From contig CALUUT010000026.1 of NCBI GenBank assembly GCA_944324045.1, positions 1 through 57,135 of the forward strand: a stretch of 57,135 nt of DNA, given 5' to 3'. The notes below the pieces were generated by a model. That model did no database searches, had not been told where the DNA came from, and was given only the letters and a program-made list of their open reading frames with translations. This DNA comes from an uncultured Desulfovibrionaceae bacterium. Its GTDB lineage: Bacteria > Desulfobacterota > Desulfovibrionia > Desulfovibrionales > Desulfovibrionaceae. Both the position numbers and the translations under genes were made by a program. Positions 47,658 to 55,075 of the stretch are shown here, in pieces (position 1 is the stretch's first letter; the number at the start of each line of letters is the position of its first letter).

Positions 47658-49280
47658 TTATTGGTAGGGAGATTCAATAAAACGATATTTCTTTCTCGCT
47701 ATTTTTCTGTGAGCGGGAAATTTTTTCATCTTTCGTTCAACAATAGGTTCAATTTCGTTAAGAGCGGTTGCAAGTTCTCGTACACAGTGCTCAAGCGTTG
47801 CAAGTGCCGCGCTGATTCCTGTTGTTCGGCTTGGAGTTTCCCGATGTGCTCTTGCAACTGGCGGATAGCCCGGGCGTGGTTCTCCAGACTGTATTGATGG
47901 TTGGTCAAGGATGCGCTGTGCGCTTCCTGGGTGGCGCTCAATTCTTGCTCCAGGTTGAGCAGTGTGGTTTTGAGAGTGCGTTCCAGTTCGGTCATGGCTT
48001 ATTTCCTCACTATTCTCCAGGCGTCCCGCTTGTCGAGCGTCCCGCTGAAGATGATGGTCCAGCCTTCCAGGGTTAGCAGATAATCCTTGCCCTCCGCGTG
48101 ATACGGCTCCAATCCCTTGAACGTGGCCCATATTCTGGCGCTCTGTACTTCCAGGGCTTCTTTCCGCTCTGAAAGCGTGGTTATTTCCCGGTGCAGGGCC
48201 GTAATTTTTTTCTCGGCCAAGGACAACAAGCTCCAACCGCCGAATATCGTGCCTGTGAGGATACACAAGGTCAAAGCCAGAGCTTGCAAGCATTTCCAGC
48301 CAAAGGCGGCGTTCATTATCCGACAGCGTGAAGTCATGCTCTGCTCCAATCTGGCGAGCTGGTGCTGGATAGCGGCTTCGGTTGTACTGAGCGCGTTTTT
48401 TGATGATTCGCTCAAGCTCTTGCTCAAGGCGTCGAACTGTTGCCGAGTCAAGACTTCCATTTCTTGCCGGTCCTGTTCGGCCTTGGCCTTCATGCGCTGA
48501 ATCAACGAGTTCATGTTGTTGGATTCGCCAGTGTTCAGCATATATTCCTCCTTTAAGGCGTAGTTTTTCCCCGCTTTCCGGGTCCTTAATCGTGACGTAA
48601 TCTTTTCCTGCGCGATTGACGTCAAGCCCGGCCTCACGCAAAGCCGTAAGCACGTCGGAACGGTCCGTAATCATGCCCATTTTCACGCGCTCCATGAGAA
48701 AAGCGTGAACAGCCTCTTTAGCGGCCGCGCGTTCATCCCTGGAAGGCGTTTTGCCCCAGCGCAAGAGGCGGGCATTATGCAGATCCGCGTGTTCCGGAAC
48801 GCGCGAACGGGCGCGGGCTGAGTCGTCCGGTCTGGCCCATCCTTCCCGGTGGTTGTGCAGGTCGCGGAACACATCAAAGTGTTTCTGCCAGCCGGGTGGG
48901 CAAGGATTGAAGGCTTTGCCCGTGGATAGTTCCACGCGGGGAATGACAAAATGCAATTCATGGTGGTCAGCGTGGGTGTGGCGTACCCATAGGATATTGC
49001 GCTGATCCGCATCCAGCCCGGCAAAAGCCATGGCCTCAAAGTCATCCATGACACACCTCTCCTGCTCTAGCGTCACCTTGTCATCCGGATGCCAAGACAA
49101 AACGCCAGCGGTGAATTTCCATTTTGTGTCTAGGGAATCTATAAGAGCGCGGGTTAGGTCCAGATCGCCGCGCAAGACTTCCGGCGGATGGTCTTTGCGT
49201 CCCGGGTAGTCCGGGCGTACAAGGTAATGCGTGGGACCATCACCGCCGCCTTGGCCGTGGGGAAAGACTTTCATATACAT
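47658..49280 (-). CDS. MobA-type relaxase
   Basis: Nicks the element at oriT and leads the strand into a recipient. MKVFPHGQGGGDGPTHYLV at the N-terminus holds a candidate catalytic Tyr19; the metal site is the His-rich RHTHADHHELHFVIPRVEL (residues 100-118). Residues past 300 are low in structure and rich in Arg, Gly and Gln, as expected where two other genes are read in another frame. Length 540. The ATG at 49280 follows GGAGAG and overlaps nothing but lies three bases from mobC. It belongs to the broad MOB-P group by organisation. Confidence 0.85.
   Translation of the reverse strand: MYMKVFPHGQGGGDGPTHYLVRPDYPGRKDHPPEVLRGDLDLTRALIDSLDTKWKFTAGVLSWHPDDKVTLEQERCVMDDFEAMAFAGLDADQRNILWVRHTHADHHELHFVIPRVELSTGKAFNPCPPGWQKHFDVFRDLHNHREGWARPDDSARARSRVPEHADLHNARLLRWGKTPSRDERAAAKEAVHAFLMERVKMGMITDRSDVLTALREAGLDVNRAGKDYVTIKDPESGEKLRLKGGIYAEHWRIQQHELVDSAHEGQGRTGPARNGSLDSATVRRLEQELERIIKKRAQYNRSRYPAPARQIGAEHDFTLSDNERRLWLEMLASSGFDLVYPHRHDIRRLELVVLGREKNYGPAPGNNHAFRAERSPGSTERQNMGHVQGIGAVSRGGQGLSANPGRLDHHLQRDARQAGRLENSEEISHDRTGTHSQNHTAQPGARIERHPGSAQRILDQPSIQSGEPRPGYPPVARAHRETPSRTTGISAALATLEHCVRELATALNEIEPIVERKMKKFPAHRKIARKKYRFIESPYQ
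47726..47995 (-). CDS. MbeD/MobD-like mobilization protein, nested in mobA
   Basis: An 89-residue helical protein, MTELERTLKTTLLNLEQELS, that resembles the MbeD/MobD family of ColE1-type plasmids, where it aids mobilization. AGGAAATAA stands just before the ATG, which follows the mbeB-like stop by three bases. The whole gene lies inside mobA in a different frame. Confidence 0.7.
   Translation of the reverse strand: MTELERTLKTTLLNLEQELSATQEAHSASLTNHQYSLENHARAIRQLQEHIGKLQAEQQESARHLQRLSTVYENLQPLLTKLNLLLNER
47999..48541 (-). CDS. MbeB-like mobilization protein, nested in mobA
   Basis: The ATG at 48541 (MLNTGESNNMNSLIQRMKAK) has the strong site AAAGGAGG six bases upstream. The 180-residue product has an MbeB-type N-terminal helical segment, then LQALALTLCILTGTIFGGWS (a membrane helix) and a basic C-terminus. 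In ColE1 MbeB anchors or stabilises the relaxosome, and mbeB lies inside mbeA as here. The longer frame to 48637 is not needed. Confidence 0.72.
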   Translation of the reverse strand: MLNTGESNNMNSLIQRMKAKAEQDRQEMEVLTRQQFDALSKSLSESSKNALSTTEAAIQHQLARLEQSMTSRCRIMNAAFGWKCLQALALTLCILTGTIFGGWSLLSLAEKKITALHREITTLSERKEALEVQSARIWATFKGLEPYHAEGKDYLLTLEGWTIIFSGTLDKRDAWRIVRK

Positions 49281-49282
49281 GA

Positions 49283-49624
49283 CTACTCTCCAGAATCAGA
49301 CGGCGGGGGTGTGTCTGCACCTTTCAATTCCCGCTCCAAGCTGGCTAAGGCAACCAGTACATCTATAACTTGGGCACGGCCTTTGTGGATATTAGCCCAT
49401 CGCGCGAGTTGATTTAGGTTCGCACCGATGCGGGCAAGCTGACGGACGCGCTCTTTTTCAAGCGGATTTTGGCGCAAACGGTAATTAAGAGCGCGCTGTC
49501 GCATAAAATCCGTCACTGTCCGACCTTGAGCTTCGGCCTTGGCGGCGATAGCTTTTTTCTCTTCCGGGGTAACGCGAATTTTTAACCATGCCGTGCGGCG
49601 GCTCGGCGTTTTTTGTTTCTTCAT
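49283..49624 (-). CDS. MobC/MbeC-like relaxosome accessory protein
   Basis: The ATG at 49624 (MKKQKTPSRRTAWLKI) gives 113 residues. It has the ribbon-helix-helix-like pattern LKIRVTPEEKKAIAAKAEAQ, GRTVTDFMRQRAL and ARIGANLNQLARWAN of the MobC family, which binds oriT and helps the relaxase. GGA lies eight bases upstream. It ends three bases before mobA and follows the candidate oriT. Confidence 0.85.
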   Translation of the reverse strand: MKKQKTPSRRTAWLKIRVTPEEKKAIAAKAEAQGRTVTDFMRQRALNYRLRQNPLEKERVRQLARIGANLNQLARWANIHKGRAQVIDVLVALASLERELKGADTPPPSDSGE

Positions 49625-49679
49625 GGCATTATCCGTTTTTTTGCCTTTCCGCCTTTGCAGGGGTCGAGGGGCGGAACGC

Positions 49680-49738
49680 ACCCGCCAGCCTCCGGTAGTG
49701 GACACCGCGAAGCGTGTGCCCACAACGGGTAGGCTGGC
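49680..49738. other. Candidate oriT upstream of mobC
   Basis: Inverted repeats crowd the gap before mobC: GCCAGCCT / AGGCTGGC (49684-49691, 49731-49738), ACCCG / CGGGT, and a hairpin at 49698-49723 with a GAA loop (GTGG...CCAC closing). This is the place where oriT lies in ColE1-type plasmids. The nick site cannot be named. Confidence 0.5.
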
Positions 49739-49775
49739 TCTCTTTGATACGCGCGGAAATGGACGGCGCTTCGTT

Positions 49776-50714
49776 TCATTCCACGCCTCCATTTTGCAGC
49801 TTGGGCCAGATTTCTGCGCGAAAGTAATTTCGCAAAGCCACGTTGTCAGGGATATGGAAACCATTGTTTTTGCCTTTTAGGATGGCTATCCTTTCATCAA
49901 ATGAAAGGCCCGCTATCCAGGCGTTGCATTCCGTTTTCAGGCGTTCTTCTCGAGCGGTGATAAGCCGCCTCTGCTCTTCTGCCGCGTCCAGTTCAGCCTG
50001 CTCTTGCGGCGAGATATAACCGGATGGTCTGGGATAGTATCCCTGTTTGGCAAGAATACGGAACACCCAATTTACCGGCTGTTTAATTTCAAGCCCTTCC
50101 GCATCTTTCATCTGTCCGTGCTTCAATTCCCATTCCGCATGGTCCAGCCCGGTCAAGATGTTGGCACGCGGCACGTTTTCGCCTTTTTGTTCAAGACGTC
50201 GGATAATTTGGCGTATCTGATCTGTTCCGAAACCAAACCCGGCCAGCTTGGGCCAATGAAACTTGATATCCTCTTCGGTCAGGGATTCTAGTTGATTTTT
50301 ATCTTCTTCCCATTGAGAAGAGACAGAAAGATTCTTTCTATCTTTCTTTTCTAGAATAGATAGGGGGGCGGATTCGCATTCCTCCGTTTCTGAATGCGTA
50401 TGTGGCGGATTTCCGGACTCCATAGCGGAATAAGTGGGAATGTACGGGCATGGATCGGCAACGAAAGCGTATCGGTTGCCTTTTAAACTTCCAACGGCGG
50501 CTCTGCTGCGTATAAGAAAACCTCGTCGATATATCCGTTCCAGCGCTCCTCGTACTGCTCCTTCTGTGGTGGTTATCTTGTAATGGGCCATAATCAATTC
50601 CGCGATTTGCCAGTATGTTATAATCTGCTGGTGCGCCTTCAACACGCTTAGTATGGCTATTTGCAAAGTGGAGAAACCGCGCGGACAACGGCCACTCCTT
50701 GAAGGTAAATCCAT
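49776..50714 (-). CDS. Winged-helix protein of the mobilizable element
   Basis: The ATG at 50714 (MDLPSRSGRCPRGF) has AAGGAGAACAAC upstream; the product has 312 residues. Residues 15-85 look like a winged helix: STLQIAILSVLKAHQQIITY, then EGAVRGALERIYRRGFLIR and NRYAFV. A variable linker and a second domain (KFHWPKLAGFGFGTDQIRQI, GLDHAEWELKHGQMKD) follow, then a charged helix. It could act in replication of the excised form or in control; neither is shown. It stands between xis and the oriT region. Confidence 0.55.
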   Translation of the reverse strand: MDLPSRSGRCPRGFSTLQIAILSVLKAHQQIITYWQIAELIMAHYKITTTEGAVRGALERIYRRGFLIRSRAAVGSLKGNRYAFVADPCPYIPTYSAMESGNPPHTHSETEECESAPLSILEKKDRKNLSVSSQWEEDKNQLESLTEEDIKFHWPKLAGFGFGTDQIRQIIRRLEQKGENVPRANILTGLDHAEWELKHGQMKDAEGLEIKQPVNWVFRILAKQGYYPRPSGYISPQEQAELDAAEEQRRLITAREERLKTECNAWIAGLSFDERIAILKGKNNGFHIPDNVALRNYFRAEIWPKLQNGGVE

Positions 50715-50844
50715 GTTGTTCTCCTTACCTCCCAACATGCTAAAGTCCACAGGCTTGTGCGTACATGCGTGAGAACATGCTTCAATACGTGACTGTCGGC
50801 ATTTGTTCGTGAGTGGATGTATTGGTGATTCCATGCCTGTCTCC

Positions 50845-51063
50845 TTATGACTTGCGGCGAGTGCGAATGACGGCGCTTTCGAGAGTATCCACCGCGCGAG
50901 CAGTGAAAAAAGCTTCCAAGTCATTTACGTCGTACAGAACACGAGTGCCGATTTTGGAGTAGCGTGGGCCTTTGTGCTTACAACGCCAGACTTCAAGAGT
51001 GTTGGGCTGGATGCCGAGGTATGTGGCGGCTTCACGGGTGTTGAGCTTTTGCCGGGTCGTCAT
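50845..51063 (-). CDS. Excisionase-like helix-turn-helix protein
   Basis: A 72-residue MerR/HTH_17-type protein: LNTREAATYLGIQPNTLEVW (helix-turn-helix) and KIGTRVLYDVNDLEAFF (wing). Such proteins act as recombination directionality factors or regulators in integrative elements. The start has GGAAG seven bases upstream; the site is buried in a predicted leader stem. Confidence 0.8.
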   Translation of the reverse strand: MTTRQKLNTREAATYLGIQPNTLEVWRCKHKGPRYSKIGTRVLYDVNDLEAFFTARAVDTLESAVIRTRRKS

Positions 51064-51129
51064 GGTATCTTCCTTTCTTGGTTTTGCCTGTGCGGGATGC
51101 AGACAGGCTAGTTTTGAAAGAAAGATACC
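51064..51129 (-). promoter_or_regulatory. Structured leader hiding the xis ribosome site
   Basis: In the minus-strand transcript GGTATCTTTCTTTC (51129-51116) pairs along all 14 bases with GAAAGGAAGATACC (51077-51064), including one G-U pair. The second arm contains the ribosome site and ends at the xis ATG. The loop holds a second stem GCCTGT / ACAGGC. Another inverted repeat with an AT-rich loop lies just upstream (51131-51158). Confidence 0.7.
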
Positions 51130-51174
51130 CAGCTTGGAAAATAATAAAATTTCCAGCTTTGATGCGAGAAAAAG

Positions 51175-51213
51175 AAAAAATCTCCGAGTTCTGTACGGAC
51201 ACGGAGATTTTTT
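51175..51213 (-). terminator. Bidirectional terminator
   Basis: AAAAAATCTCCG / CGGAGATTTTTT (12-bp perfect stem, 15-base loop) ends the transcript of the integrase-yhcG-membrane protein genes 65 bases past the last stop codon; A/T tails allow use in both directions. Confidence 0.85.
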
Positions 51214-51278
51214 AGATTATCTTGTTTTTTCAGCGGATTATAAAATATGAAAGTTCTGTCTTGGCCTGAAAAAATATA

Positions 51279-52373
51279 TCACAGAACTCTGTGTTTTTTG
51301 ATTTTTAGCGTAGCTCCCGGCTCTTTCTTAGCCAAATTACCCAAGGCCGCTCGGATAGCATCCATGCCCCAACCTTCCAAGGCAAGCGGCGTATTTTCAC
51401 GCTCCTTTTTGGGGGTATGCAGCAATTTTTGAATATTTGGCTTCAGTTCCGGGAATTTTTTTAACTCTTCTAGAAAAGCATCCTGAATATCCCGTCGTGT
51501 GTATTGGGTTCCCTCTCCGGACTCCGCTACAAGCCGGTTTATTACTGGAGCAGCCACTCGCCAAAAAGGTATTCTGTCATTTTCCCGTTTTTCCGCCCTC
51601 CTTTCTCGGCCAGGAGCGGTTTGCTGTTTTCGCTGCAAGTCTTCTTTTTCGGTCAAGAGAGTTTCCTTTTCCTGGGTAATCTTAGCGATATCAGTGTTCA
51701 GTAAAGAATTGACCGCTTTCAAGTCGATAATATTTTGTTCCAGTTCAGCAATCCGTGCGGAATATGCCGACTTTGTTTTTGGGCCATACTCCGGCAAAAG
51801 GCGCTCGTAGTCGCCCATATCCAGGCAAAGCGTCTGCTTTCCTGTGTGGAGTTCAAAAATATCCTTGTCACCAAAAGAAGGGTTGTGAGCAAAAGCATAG
51901 TACCGGGCGCGAACAGCCTCTTGCTCTTTTTCAACAAGGGGTAATAACGCTATAAAAACTGGAAGGTTATGCTTGCGGACAAAATCAATACGCTCTCCAG
52001 GCTCAACAATGCCGAGTTGCTCCATTGCCCATCGGAACTCCACGGCTTTAGGCAACGTGACTGGCCATGACCAATTGCGTTTTGCTGACCAACGCATAAA
52101 GAACCACCCTGAAACGGCACAAAGCAACCCGATAAAAATGATAGCAAAAATCGTTGTTGGATCCCGCGATTCAATCAGTAATTTCAATCCGTTGAATCCC
52201 TCTGAAGTGATAATTCCCTGCTGTTCAGCATGTTCCGCGATAGTTATGAAAGAGCCTTTTTCAAACGAATCAAGAATGAGGGTTCCGATGGCGATACTGC
52301 CGAAATATGCAAAAACAGTAGCAGCCTTTTGAAGAAGGCCACGCTGAAAAATATTAAGTTTAGTGGAGGCCAT
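51279..52373 (-). CDS. Membrane protein with coiled coil, unknown function
   Basis: The ATG at 52373 (MASTKLNIFQRG) with GGAAG eight bases upstream gives 364 residues; a TTG at 52448 inside yhcG is rejected. Two membrane helices (about 18-34 and 74-93) are followed by a cytoplasmic region, a coiled coil (about 205-250) and a basic, folded C-terminal segment (FWRVAAPVINRLVAESGEGT, then GWGMDAIRAALGNLA). No family is recognised. It is the last gene of the integrase operon and is cargo of the element. Confidence 0.6.
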   Translation of the reverse strand: MASTKLNIFQRGLLQKAATVFAYFGSIAIGTLILDSFEKGSFITIAEHAEQQGIITSEGFNGLKLLIESRDPTTIFAIIFIGLLCAVSGWFFMRWSAKRNWSWPVTLPKAVEFRWAMEQLGIVEPGERIDFVRKHNLPVFIALLPLVEKEQEAVRARYYAFAHNPSFGDKDIFELHTGKQTLCLDMGDYERLLPEYGPKTKSAYSARIAELEQNIIDLKAVNSLLNTDIAKITQEKETLLTEKEDLQRKQQTAPGRERRAEKRENDRIPFWRVAAPVINRLVAESGEGTQYTRRDIQDAFLEELKKFPELKPNIQKLLHTPKKERENTPLALEGWGMDAIRAALGNLAKKEPGATLKIKKHRVL

Positions 52374-52431
52374 TGTAATTCTTCCGGTCTGGGGGTTAAA
52401 CTGGTAGAATTCGATTGAGTTACGGCAGATA

Positions 52432-53529
52432 TTATGTTTTATCTTCAAGCCGCTCCTCTATTTCCTCAACAGTAGGCAGGCTGGATTTCAGATTGTCCGG
52501 CAAGGCTCGGGTAAGCTGGTATTCCGATACACCGATGGGGGCATCAATATTACGCAACGTGTATTCAGCAACAACGCGGTCTTGAGTCAGACAAAGAATC
52601 AGACCGATAGTGGGATTGTCCCCTTTCGCGCGCAACAAGTCATCCACAGCGGTACAATAAAAATTAACTTTTCCGGCATGTTCGGGGCGGAACTCGTCAT
52701 TCTTCAATTCCACGACAACATAGCAGCGTAGTTTCGTATGGTAAAATAACAAGTCCACATAAAAATCACTGTTCCCAACGGTCAAATGGTACTGCCGCCC
52801 TAGGAAGGCAAAACCCGCGCCAAGTTCCAAAAGGAATTTTTCCACATGGGCGATAAGTCCAATTTCCAGTTCCTGCTCGTGAAACGGTTCTTCTAGGGTA
52901 AGAAAGTCAAACTTATAGGGATCTTTTAGCGTTTCTTGAGCTAGAGCTGATTGTGGAGCGGGCAAGCGCAAGGAAAAATTCGTCACCGCCCGGCCATGAC
53001 GGGAATAAAGATCCGCCTTGATTTGCGATGCAAGCCAATCTTTGCTCCAGCCATGCTCAAGTGTTTGCTCCATATACCAGACGCGGGCCGCGCGGTCTTT
53101 AACGCCTAGCAGGATGACATTGTGCGCCCAAGGCAAACGAAGAATAAAGTCATATATTTTAACTGATTCAGTGTTGGCCGGTAATTTTGCCACCGTCAGT
53201 GGCAAAATTGAACCATCCTCTGTGTGGGGCCCTATTTTTGCCACTAACGGCGGCAAAAATTCCAATTCGCGGTATTCACGAAAGAAAGCGAGCATTCTAC
53301 CTATATTGCGAACGGAAAAGCCTTTGATTTCCGGCAAATCATTACGAATATCCCTTGCGAGTCTCGGAATTACCCCTGCTCCCCAACCTTCCTCTCCCTG
53401 CCGTTCCGCAACTATACGTCCCACATCCCAATAGAGGGATAACAATTCGACATTTACAGCCATAGAAGCTCGAAGCTGCCCTTGACGGATACGGTCTGTA
53501 ATTTCTTTTAATAGTGCCGAATAGTTCAT
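52432..53529 (-). CDS. YhcG/DUF1016 protein with PD-(D/E)XK nuclease domain
   Basis: A 365-residue protein with the DUF1016 N-terminal domain (MAVNVELLSLYWDVGRIVAE, then GWGAGVIPRLARDI and GFSVRNIGRMLAF) and a C-terminal PD-(D/E)XK fold: GNSDFYVDLLFYH (Asp255, Asp259) and VVVELKNDEF (Glu274, Lys276). A linker at about residues 92-125 is encoded by two palindromes. Members are common in mobile elements, and nuclease or recombination roles are inferred only. Its ATG overlaps the integrase stop (ATGA), so the two are coupled. Confidence 0.85.
   Translation of the reverse strand: MNYSALLKEITDRIRQGQLRASMAVNVELLSLYWDVGRIVAERQGEEGWGAGVIPRLARDIRNDLPEIKGFSVRNIGRMLAFFREYRELEFLPPLVAKIGPHTEDGSILPLTVAKLPANTESVKIYDFILRLPWAHNVILLGVKDRAARVWYMEQTLEHGWSKDWLASQIKADLYSRHGRAVTNFSLRLPAPQSALAQETLKDPYKFDFLTLEEPFHEQELEIGLIAHVEKFLLELGAGFAFLGRQYHLTVGNSDFYVDLLFYHTKLRCYVVVELKNDEFRPEHAGKVNFYCTAVDDLLRAKGDNPTIGLILCLTQDRVVAEYTLRNIDAPIGVSEYQLTRALPDNLKSSLPTVEEIEERLEDKT
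53183..53209. repeat. Palindrome inside yhcG, copy 1
   Basis: Perfect 11-base arms AATTTTGCCAC / GTGGCAAAATT around CGTCA. In the yhcG frame it encodes ILPLTVAKL. Confidence 0.9.
53234..53260. repeat. Palindrome inside yhcG, copy 2
   Basis: Perfect 9-base arms ATTTTTGCC / GGCAAAAAT with a 9-base centre. In the yhcG frame it encodes FLPPLVAKI, a near copy of the first. Confidence 0.85.
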
Positions 53530-54763
53530 GCGCTCTCACTTTTCGTTTGATGTTTCTTGATACATATTTTTGTTTCTACCGTCTTAGGAGCCTCTTGAAA
53601 AGCTGGCGCATTCTCTTTATCTTTTTGCACTGCGGCGAACAGAGCGCTTGCCACGCCGGAAGCCTTTTTCAACGCGTCATCATGCAAATGAGCGTAACGC
53701 TGTGTCATCTGTGGACTGGAGTGCGTCAGCAATTTTTGCAGCTCATACATGGACACCTGCCCGGAACTGGCCAGCCACGAGGCAAAGGAATGGCGCAGAC
53801 CATGCAGGGGACGAAATGATTCTGGTAATCTGGCTTTCTCTTTCACACGCTTGAGCATATCCGTAATATTGCCCCTTGGCTTGTCGTCATACCGACCGGG
53901 GAAAACGTAGGGGCTTCTGGTCTGCGGCAGAGCGGTCAGAATAGCCCGTGCCTGGTCATTCATGGGGATGGTCTCCGTTTTGCCTTTCTTAGCCACCGTA
54001 CCGCGCAAGGTGATGAATCCCCGTTCAAAATCAAGGTCTTCCCATTGCAGATTGAGAAGGGCACTGCGACGCATCCCGGTGAACAGAGCCAGACGCACAA
54101 GAGAAGCCAGCGTCTGATCCGCCTCTTCGTCCAATGCTTTCATGAGATTCTGAACCTGTTCCGGGGTAAGGTTTTCCGTGACCTTGTTGTCCACTGTGGG
54201 CATGGTGATGCGGAGAGTGCCGGGAATGGAATCAACATAGCCTTTCTGTAAAGCAAAATTCAGTATGCGCTTGACCAATGTCAGAACGTGCTTGACTGTT
54301 TGCGGCGATTTGCCCGCTTTCTCCAGCTTCGCGCGAAGCTTGTCTATGTCGTGGATGGTCAGTTCAGGAATGCTTTTCATTCCCAAAGAAGGAGCGATAT
54401 GAAGGTTGAAGCGGATACGGTCATCCTTGATGGAACGATTGGAACTTTTGGCTTCCTCGAACAGGTTCCACAGCCTGTTAAAACTGTATCGTGATTCTTC
54501 GGCCATCTTTGCGGCGCGAACAGCAGCGCGTTTTTCCTCATTGGAGGCATCTTTGCCTTCCATACGCAGTCCACGGATGCTGGCGGTTTGGCGGCAGTCA
54601 TGTTGTCGCGGTATTGTCCGCCGACTTTTTCCTCAATGAGCTTTCCCTGTTTGCGGTATCGAATGTAATAGACCTTTTCCAGCCCATGCCCTGTGGAACG
54701 TGGGACTTCAATAAAATACACGCCTGCATAGCCTACGACCGACTGTCTTTTTCTGCTTGCCAT
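53526..54763 (-). pseudogene. Tyrosine recombinase (integrase) of the element, frameshifted
   Basis: The start MASRKRQSVVGYAGVYFIEV (54763) has AAAGG six bases upstream. The N-terminal domain runs to YRDNMTAAK, then shifts frame near 54581-54595; the other frame reads ASIRGLRMEGKDASNEEKRA and continues to the stop. The larger part (54563-53526) holds all catalytic residues: Arg in TGMRRSALLNLQW, HGLRHSFASWL, and LLTHSSPQMTQRYAHL with the nucleophile Tyr. One missing or extra base explains the break. Without the N-terminal arm-binding domain, recombination is probably lost, unless a frameshift or sequencing error is involved. Confidence 0.85.
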
Positions 54764-54791
54764 ACCGCCTTTGACCTTTTTTGGTGTGTTT

Positions 54792-54971
54792 TGCCCCACA
54801 TATACGGGATAAAATGGGCATTAATTCCTTGATAACGGCTGAAATAGCCGTTTTCATCTGCCCCACACTATGCCCCACAAATGGCATAAAGTCCAATCGA
54901 AGTCTGCGGCTTTTTAGAAGAAAAAAAGTAAAATAACTATGTGAAATATATACGTTAGTAAAAGTGGGGCA
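54792..54971. repeat. Right-end integrase arm-type repeats (TGCCCCACA)
   Basis: Exact copies of the 9-mer at 54792-54800, 54859-54867 and 54871-54879, and an inverted near-copy (TGCCCCACT) at 54963-54971, between the integrase start and the right attachment repeat. Confidence 0.7.
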
Positions 54972-54992
54972 AGGTCTGTCAAAATGGCTGTC

Positions 54993-55041
54993 ACGGCCTT
55001 TCACGCCGTCGACAGGGGTTCAAATCCCCTTGGGGACGCCA
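54993..55041 (+). repeat. attR: right attachment repeat (tRNA-Glu 3' part)
   Basis: Identical to 36228-36276. The upstream 28 bases of the tRNA are absent here, so this is not a gene but the attachment copy. Confidence 0.95.
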
Positions 55042-55075
55042 TGTTTAGAGGTTGATGTAATTGGCGTGTGCCAAA

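Larger units (their letters stand above)
36228..55041. mobile_element. Integrative and mobilizable element in tRNA-Glu (about 18.8 kb)
   Basis: Bounded by 49-bp identical direct repeats of the tRNA 3' end. Between them lie an integrase next to the right end, an excisionase, a mobilization module (mobC, mobA, mbeB, mbeD) with a candidate oriT, a SNF2 helicase, a broken type III restriction-modification locus and a two-gene NdpA/RelA-SpoT unit. No type IV secretion or replication genes of a self-transmissible element were seen, so transfer would need a helper. The integrase and three cargo genes are broken, so it may be fixed in place. Confidence 0.9.

Noticed and set aside
54965-55041. Second tRNA-Glu gene
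   Set aside because: Only the 3' 49 bases are present; acceptor 5' strand and D arm are missing, so it is the attachment repeat.
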